Virus record (IMG/VR): IMGVR_UViG_3300032309_000315
Coordinates: 1 to 21,417 of that record
Strand: one strand, 5' to 3'
Source: a virus
DNA: 21,417 nucleotides
In this document: positions 7,191-14,700 of the stretch, in pieces
Numbering within the stretch: position 1 is the stretch's first letter
Layout of the letters: each line of letters begins with the position of its first letter
Program-made: the position numbers and the translations under genes
Notes under the pieces: model-generated
Databases searched by the model: none
Seen by the model: only the letters and a program-made list of their open reading frames with translations
Told to the model about the DNA's origin: nothing

Positions 7191-8780
7191 ATGAATCTGA
7201 TCCAGATACAAGAACACCTCAAAGATATGCCCATGCGGGCAATCATGGAATATGCCAATGGCAAGAGCACACAAGTGCCTCCCTACTTGGCTTTAGGCGA
7301 GTTAAACCGCCGCAAGCAGATGTCGCAACAAGCGACTCAGCCACCACAAGGCACAGTCAAAGATAAGATTGAGCAAGAGGTGACAGGCGGTCAACCCAAT
7401 CCTATGCAAGCGGCGGCTCAGGGTATGCCTCAGCCAATGCCACAAGCTGCACCTCAAGGTCAGCCAGCACCACAGCAAGCTGAACCCATGCCTCAAATGG
7501 CTGGTGGAGGATTGACTGCGCTGCCAGTGGGTGACATGTTTAAATTCGCATCTGGCGGGGGTGTTGTAGCTTTTGCTGAGGGTGATTTGGTACGTGATCC
7601 CATGACGGGAGCCGTGATCAGTTCTGATGAATTATCCACCGATGATCGCACCCTCATGGAGCGACTTGGCATCTTCAACCCAGAGAACCGCCGCGCTCTT
7701 GAGCGTGGTGAGCGTGCAGCCGCTGCCGCCAAGAATCCTCCCAAAGAAGAGACTAAGAAAGAAGAAAAGAAAGCAGAACAAGGTGGTGCATATGACCCCG
7801 CTACAGCAACTCGTAGAGTTGACTTTATGCAACCGCCTCCCGCTCCAGCCGTAGGCATCCCTGCTGCGCTTGGTATGCCTAAGGCCCCATCGTTTACAGC
7901 ACCTAACGCAGATGAGTACGCCAATAAGCTGGCTGAGTTTAAACGAGCTAACCCCGGTTTAGTTGGCAGCGAGTTCCAGAAGTTGGTGGACAAGATTGCT
8001 CAACAAGACGAAGCCGACCGCGCTCGTTTTGTTACACAAGAGAAAGCCCGTACACGTGCTGACTTTTGGAAGTCTTTAATTGACGCAGGCGAAGCTAGCC
8101 GTGGTCAAAAAGGTATCGGTGCTTTGCTAGGTGGTTTTGGTAGGTCTGCTGGCGCTTCTGAAGCGGCTGCGGCTGAACGTGCAGATGCACAAGCCAAGAT
8201 GCGTCGTGATCAAGAACTGGGCATGGCTAAGATACGTGCTGAACTTGAGTCTGCCCGTCGTGCTGAAGCTCGTGGCGACTTTGAAGCTGCATTTAAACAC
8301 AAGCAAGACGCAGACAAGATTGCTCGTGATCTGGAGCAGACTGAGTTCTCCAACAAGATGGATATGGCCAAGCTTAGAGAGCAAGCCCGTGGCAACACCA
8401 TCCAAGCTTCTACTGCCGCTCGTGCGCCTCAGGTCATTCAGGTTGCTCAAGAGATTCAGCGCCAGAACCCCGGCATGACTTTCAACGAAGCATCAGATCG
8501 TGCCGCAGCTTTGATTGCTGGAGGTCAGTACCAGACTGCCGCGCAGCGTCAGGCTAAAGCAATCTCCGACGCTTTGGCTGAGAGAACTAAGATGATTGAC
8601 ATGCAGTTGACCATGACCAAGCCCGGATCTGCCGAAGAGAAGGCCTTGAACGAGCAACGAAAGAAAGTTATTGAACGCTTTACGGCTGATCAGAAGTTGC
8701 TTACTGGCAAATCTGGTACGCAAGATGTCAACACACCTAGCCCCGGATTTGGTACATTTAAACCTGTTAATCCTACCTAA
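7191..8780 (+). CDS. Putative internal virion / ejection-type protein, coiled coil
   Basis: A 529-aa protein preceded by AAGGA six bases before the ATG. The N-terminus (residues 1-45) is a short helical domain ending YLALGELNRRKQM, a motif common in environmental phage proteins at this position. Residues 50-105 are Pro/Gln-rich. Residues about 105-135 hold an MAGGGLTALPVGDMF stretch followed by ASGGGVVAFAEGD, similar to the MASGGIANL element of the 366-aa protein upstream. Residues 170-205 are an Ala/Lys/Glu-rich charged helix, and 290-480 are long, charged alpha-helices (AKMRRDQELGMAKIRAELES) expected to form coiled coils. No TM segments. Together with the two flanking genes it probably forms part of the internal core or ejection apparatus. 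This is inference from order and composition. Confidence 0.75.
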   Translation: MNLIQIQEHLKDMPMRAIMEYANGKSTQVPPYLALGELNRRKQMSQQATQPPQGTVKDKIEQEVTGGQPNPMQAAAQGMPQPMPQAAPQGQPAPQQAEPMPQMAGGGLTALPVGDMFKFASGGGVVAFAEGDLVRDPMTGAVISSDELSTDDRTLMERLGIFNPENRRALERGERAAAAAKNPPKEETKKEEKKAEQGGAYDPATATRRVDFMQPPPAPAVGIPAALGMPKAPSFTAPNADEYANKLAEFKRANPGLVGSEFQKLVDKIAQQDEADRARFVTQEKARTRADFWKSLIDAGEASRGQKGIGALLGGFGRSAGASEAAAAERADAQAKMRRDQELGMAKIRAELESARRAEARGDFEAAFKHKQDADKIARDLEQTEFSNKMDMAKLREQARGNTIQASTAARAPQVIQVAQEIQRQNPGMTFNEASDRAAALIAGGQYQTAAQRQAKAISDALAERTKMIDMQLTMTKPGSAEEKALNEQRKKVIERFTADQKLLTGKSGTQDVNTPSPGFGTFKPVNPT

Positions 8781-8788
8781 GTTTAAAC

Positions 8789-11700
8789 ATGGCACTGTAC
8801 AGAATTACTGCCCCCGATGGCCGCACATACGAAGTCGAAGGCCCAGCAGGGGCAACTCAGCGCCAAGTAGAAGCAGAGTTACTGCGCCAAAACCCCATGG
8901 CGGGGTTGACTTCCAAAGAGCTGGCAGAGACTCCACGTGCTCCTAGCACCATTAAAGACATTGGATTTGGTGGATTAGGCGCACTGGCAGGTGGTGTTCA
9001 AACGCTGTCAAACATTGCTGGTGTGAATAACCCAGTCTCTAGGGGTTTAGGTTCTATACAGCAATACGCGCAGGAAAATCTTAGCCCTGCCCGTCAAGAA
9101 GAGTTAGCAATCCAAAGCGAGTTAGAAAGCCGTGCTCAAGGCACTGGCTTGGGTAATGAAATTAGCACTGGCATACGCCGGTTTACACAAGCTCCAGTAC
9201 AGGGTACTTTAAATGCATTGCTAGGCAGTGCTCCTATCATTGCTGCCGGTCTGTTGCCCGGCGGTCAAGCTGCCGCAGGTGCAAGCCTTGGAGCTAGGGT
9301 ATTGGCTGGCGCACGTGGAGCCACTGGTATTGGTGGCTTGATGGGTGTTGGCGGTCAGAAGGGCCAAGACTACGAAGCTGTTAAGCAAGCGTTGCTTGAC
9401 AAGGGTGTAGCCCCTGAAATTGCCGAGCAAAAAGCTTTAGAAGCTTCTGCTTATTCAGCAGAGAACTTACCCCGTCAGTTTCTAGCTGGCGGTGCAGGCG
9501 CTTTGGAAGGTGCGTTCGGTGTTGAACAAGCCTTGGCCAATGCGGCTAGGAAAGTTAGCAGAGCTAACGGCGCACCATCGCTGGATGCGCCAACGTTTAA
9601 ACGTGCTGTTGGCACATCTGTGCTGGGCGAGGCAGTGCCTGAAGCTATTCAGGCTGGTGTCGGTCAGGTGGGAACTAACGTTGCCCTGAATCAAGCTGGC
9701 GTTGCTACAGATCTAACTCAAGGCTTGGCTGGTACAGTGGCCCATGATGCCTTGGTCGGTGCAGTACTGGGCCTTGCTGTATCTCCTGCGCAGATGTCTA
9801 ATCTGCAACGTGATCACCAACGGGCCAAAGCCGATGAACAAGCTAGAAAGCAGGCTGAATTTGACCAGCAACGTGAAGCTGCGGCGCAAAAGGCCGAAGC
9901 CGAGCGTGCTGTTTTTCAGAAACAGACCGAAGAAATCCGCCAGCAAATGGAGCAACAGCAGGCTATTGCTTTGCCTGCGCCGTCTGAGGAAATCCCCGTT
10001 GAAGAAGTACAGACCGACCCGCTTAAGAATCCTCTAGGCAACATCCGTAAAGGAGAAGTTCCCTTTGACATCTACAAGCAGATCGATGACTATCGCAAGC
10101 AGGCTGGACTTCCCAAGCTCAAGGAGTACTCGATTGAGGACTTTGTGGATGCTATGCCGGGGGTTAACCCTAAGTCAGAGCAAGCTTTGCTTGACGAACT
10201 CATTACCGCCAAGTCTGGTTATGCAGGTGAGAAATACACCGCAGAAGATGTTATCAACCAAGCCAAGCTAAAGAACGTTGAAACAAAAACGCAGGGCTTT
10301 AAAGACTTCTTGGCCAGAACTACTGGTGTAAACGCACTGGAGAAAATGTCGCAGCCGCAGCTGCACGCCGCGTTTAAGGCATTGAATGCTCTGCCCCAGT
10401 CTGAAGGTTTAAACATCCTGCCTGAAGGCACAAACGCCAGCCGGTTCAACGACAAGCAATATACCAACGCCATCAAAGGCGTGGACATGTTGCTCAATGA
10501 GTTGGGCGTTCCTGTCGATCCTTCTGAGGTTATCAAGACTATCAAGGAATACACAAACCTGACAGAAGACTCCCATGCTGGAGCTATTCTGGATGCGGCT
10601 ATTAAGAACGGTGACGTTGATCTGATCAAGACACCTCGCTATGAACTCTATGATCCAAAGACAGGCAATGTTCTGCCGTCCACCTACACATCTAGGACAG
10701 CTGCACGCGCTGCCGCTAGTAAGCGTGGTTTAAACGTTCGGCAGATTACAACTGACGCCATCGCTGCTCCGTCCACCTCCGCAACGCTGCCCGAAGGATT
10801 TGACATCCGTGAAGGTGCGTTTAAAGAAGGTGAAGCCCCATCCGGGTTTGATGTGCTGGCTGGGGACGAGGTGTTGTTTAAAGCCAACACCATCGATGAA
10901 GCCAACGCCAAGAAGGACAGCTTTGAGCGTACCCGCGCCGGTATGGCTAACAGTCGTGAGAACCAGATCACGCAGTTGAACAACGCCATTGAAGCCAGCC
11001 AGAAGCGTTTAAACACTATGGAGGCTCAGGGCAAAGGTCAGACGACCGGTTACCAGAAAGCCGCTGGTAAGCATGCCAAGCTAGTCGCAGACACGCAGGC
11101 AAAGATTGCCGCTCTGACAGAAGAGATCAAGAAGTTTGATCCTAAGGTTACTGCGCTTGCAGTCAAACCAACAGGCACTAAAGCTATTGGCCGTAAGGGC
11201 TATACCGTGTTTGAACAGGGTCAGGCACGTGCTACATATCCATCTCGTCAAGCGGCTGAAGAAGGCATCTTGGCCGACATGGATGAGAAGCAACTGCAAG
11301 AGTTGACTCAACAACAAGGCCGTCGGGCAGTAGGTAAGAAGGCTCAAGCTGAACTGGAACGCAGAACTGCACCCAAGCCTACAGAAGGCAAGCCTGTCTC
11401 TCAGGTCTTAGAAGACATTGAAGTTGAAGCTAAAGCCGCAAAAGCCAAGGCAGAGGAAGTTAAGACTTCTCCCGAAGTGAAAGCAAAGTTGGCTCAACTT
11501 GAGGCAGAACTTAAACCTTTGCTAAAACAATTTGGCCTTGGCAACATCAATCTTAATTTTGTTGAGAAGTTGGTTGAAGGTAACGGTTCTTATAACGAGA
11601 GCTTAATTAAGATTGCTTTAACTGCCAAAGAACCAGTGCGCGTATTACGCCACGAATCTTTACATGCCTTAAAAGATTTGGGTTTCTTTACCCCCCAGCA

Positions 11701-14700
11701 GTGGTCTACGCTTGAGCGCATGGCTAAAGATCAGTGGATTGACAAATACTTAAAGAGTAAAAAGTCTGACTACAAAGGCAAGCCTACGTCTCGATACGAC
11801 GCTTATGTTGACTACTACAAAGGCGACATGAGCAAGGTAATCGAAGAGGCAATTGCCGATGCGTTTGCTGATTTTGCCGTTAACAAACCACCAGCAGGAA
11901 TGCTGGCTACGCTGCTCAAACGTTTAAACGACTTCTTTACTGCGCTGCGTAATGCTTTCCGCAAAGCTGACTTCCAGACTGCCGAAGATGTATTTGGTCA
12001 GATTGAACGTGGCGAGTTAAAGGCTGGCACAGCTACGGACGGCGGCAAGAGGTTATCTGTGTTGCCAGAAAAAGTGCCAAAGATTGACCCCAATGACGTT
12101 AGTAATGTTGTTAAAACCAGCCCCTACAAAGACGCCGGAATTAATGTATTAAATTCTCAAATTGCTAAAACCTCTAAAGCTTTGGAGGTTGACGGTGTTG
12201 GCAAATTGTTTGACGACGCCTATCTTGCGGAATTTAAAAAACGTGGCGATTGGCGGAACCCTAATGACTTTAATCGGGCTGTTGCTCAGGCCGTAGATGA
12301 GTTGCAATTTCAACTGCGGCAGTCTAAATCAGGACTAGATTGGTACGAAGAAGATATTGCTGAAGCATTTAAATTAACTCAGCGATACATTCCAAGTTTA
12401 AAAAAACCTGAAAAGCGTGCGTTGTTTTCAGTGATTGCCGGAATTATGTCTCCTAGCACTAACGCAAGGGACAATTGGGTTATTGCCGCACAAGCCTATC
12501 AAAGTTATGAAGCAACCGGCATTCTTCCGGGTACTAATCCTGCAACGGGTGGACTTTGGATGGGCGGGCTGGAATCAGCCAATAAGAAAAAACAATTAGA
12601 CATGTTGAATGCAATGCTTCAGCCAAAAGGCAAAGGCGGCCTTGGTGAGAAGGGCGCTGTGGAGTGGTTGCAGGGTAGCCACACAGTTGCAGAAATAACA
12701 GATTTTCGTGCCAAATACGGAGGCATGGGGAAGTCTAACGTTGGCGGAAAAGCAACAGATATTCTTCCCGGCTTTACCGCTTTTGGGCCAAAGGTTGGCC
12801 CATTTGTGATGAACATTAACGGCATTTATGAGGTCACTGTAGATGTGTGGATGACCCGCACATTTAATAGATATTTTGGACAAATGATGGGGGCTGATGG
12901 TAAGATTATTCGCGCACCTACAGAGCCTCAACGTGTTGCCATTAAAAATCTTGCCGTGCAAGCCGCACAGCAACTGGGAATTAAGCCCTATCAGGTGCAG
13001 TCTGTTCTCTGGTTTTTAGAGCAGCAAATATTTAACAAACTTGGCACAGGAGCAAAAAGCTATGGATTCAGCGACGGAGCAATCAAGTTTATCGAAACGC
13101 AGGGCGGAGTTGGTGGAGCAAAAGTGTCTGCTCCAGACAGCGGCGTTAATGCGGCTACGGACGGGGCAACCGGAAAGCAAGCTGGACAAGTTAGCCCATC
13201 AGCGGGTAGACTACCAGCTAGAACAACTAAACAGGGAGTAAGCGATGACACAGGCAGACAACTTTCTCTTAGAGAACCTACCGCTAGATCCGGCACAGGA
13301 GGCGGGGAAAGGCTCTCTATTACGGGAGCAGAAGAGGGACGATCCGAACCGACCAGAGACAGAGAGGGACGGGATCAGGTCAGAGGCTTTACGCCGCTTG
13401 CAGGTGCGCCGATTATTTCAGGGGCAACAGGGCCAGACCCAAGCCTAGTCAAAGTAGCGGAAGATTATGCTAAGAAGTATAAAATTCCGTATCGCAGACA
13501 AGCGTCTTATGTTGAAATTGATGAAGATTTTGCCAAGCTAGTCGGTCAAGCGTATGACGCAATGCCTCATGCGCCAAACAACCCTAAGGTCAAGGAAGCA
13601 TATCAAGATCTCAATCGGCAGACCAGAGATCAGTATGATGCATTGGTTGACGCTGGCTACACCTTTACATTCTTTGACAGCAACACCGATCCTTATGATG
13701 GCAACCCCTTTAATGCAATGCGGGATCTGCGTAAAAATAAACAGATGGCTGTTTATGGAACTTACGACGGCTACGGCACTGAAGGAATAACTGGTGCAGC
13801 GGTTGAAGACAACCCTATGTTGGAGGATACAGGACTGCGCTGGCCTGACCAAAACGGTGTTGAGCACATGGTTACAGCCAATGACCTGTTCCGTGCCGTT
13901 CATGATGCGTTTGGGCACGGCTTAGAAGGTGCTGGTTTCCGAGCTAGGGGTGAAGAGAATGCATGGCAAGCACATGCCCGTTTATTTACCGGCCCTGCCG
14001 TGGGTGCTCTTACCAGCGAAACCAGAGGCCAGAACAGTTCGCTTAACTATGGCCAATACGGAGAAAAGAACCGTACAGCAAAAATAGAAGACACCGTTTT
14101 TGCAGAGCAAAAGACTGGTTTAATGCCAGACTGGACATGGAAAACTAACATTGTTGATGATGAGGGAGTCGTGCTTGGTAGCAAACAAGCTGATGCTGTG
14201 AGTGTTAAGGGTTTGCATTATGGCAAAGTCCGTGTAGAAGAACTTGATGCGTCTAAGTATGGCAGTGGTGTCCGTGGTGCGGAGCGACGCAGACTGGAGC
14301 AAACGGATGACGACCGCATTAAACAGCGTGTTTACTTCTACATTGCTAAACCAGATGGTTCAACACCGCTACCAGAAGCCGGGGTAGGCCAGTACGTTTA
14401 TACGCAAAAGTTTGACAATATTCTTGGCCAAGGGCTAACAATGAGCCGCTTATTCCGAGAGGCTAACGGCGACTCAAATGCCTTTGAAAGTCTGGTTGTG
14501 GACTCTGGCTACGATGGCTACGCAGTGCCTAACATGGGCATGATGGTTATTTTGAACCACAACACACCAGTTAACTATAAAGGCACGCGATCTGAATTAG
14601 CAGATGATCAGAAAAGGTTAAGTTTAAATGAAGCGCCGTCAAATTCTCTTTTAACAAAGAGGATGAGTAATATCGGTATTAAATCTACCAATGATTTTTG

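Noticed and set aside
7493-7993. Long minus-strand open frame (166 aa) opposite the 529-aa gene
   Set aside because: It is antisense to a well-supported coding gene, has Ala/Ser/Pro/Arg-rich shadow composition and no ribosome site or neighbours on that strand.
13041-13448. Two alternative-frame plus-strand open frames over the polar linker of the giant protein
   Set aside because: The main frame continues without interruption and resumes recognisable domains on both sides; the alternative products resemble composition shadows of a Gly/Ala/Arg-rich linker.
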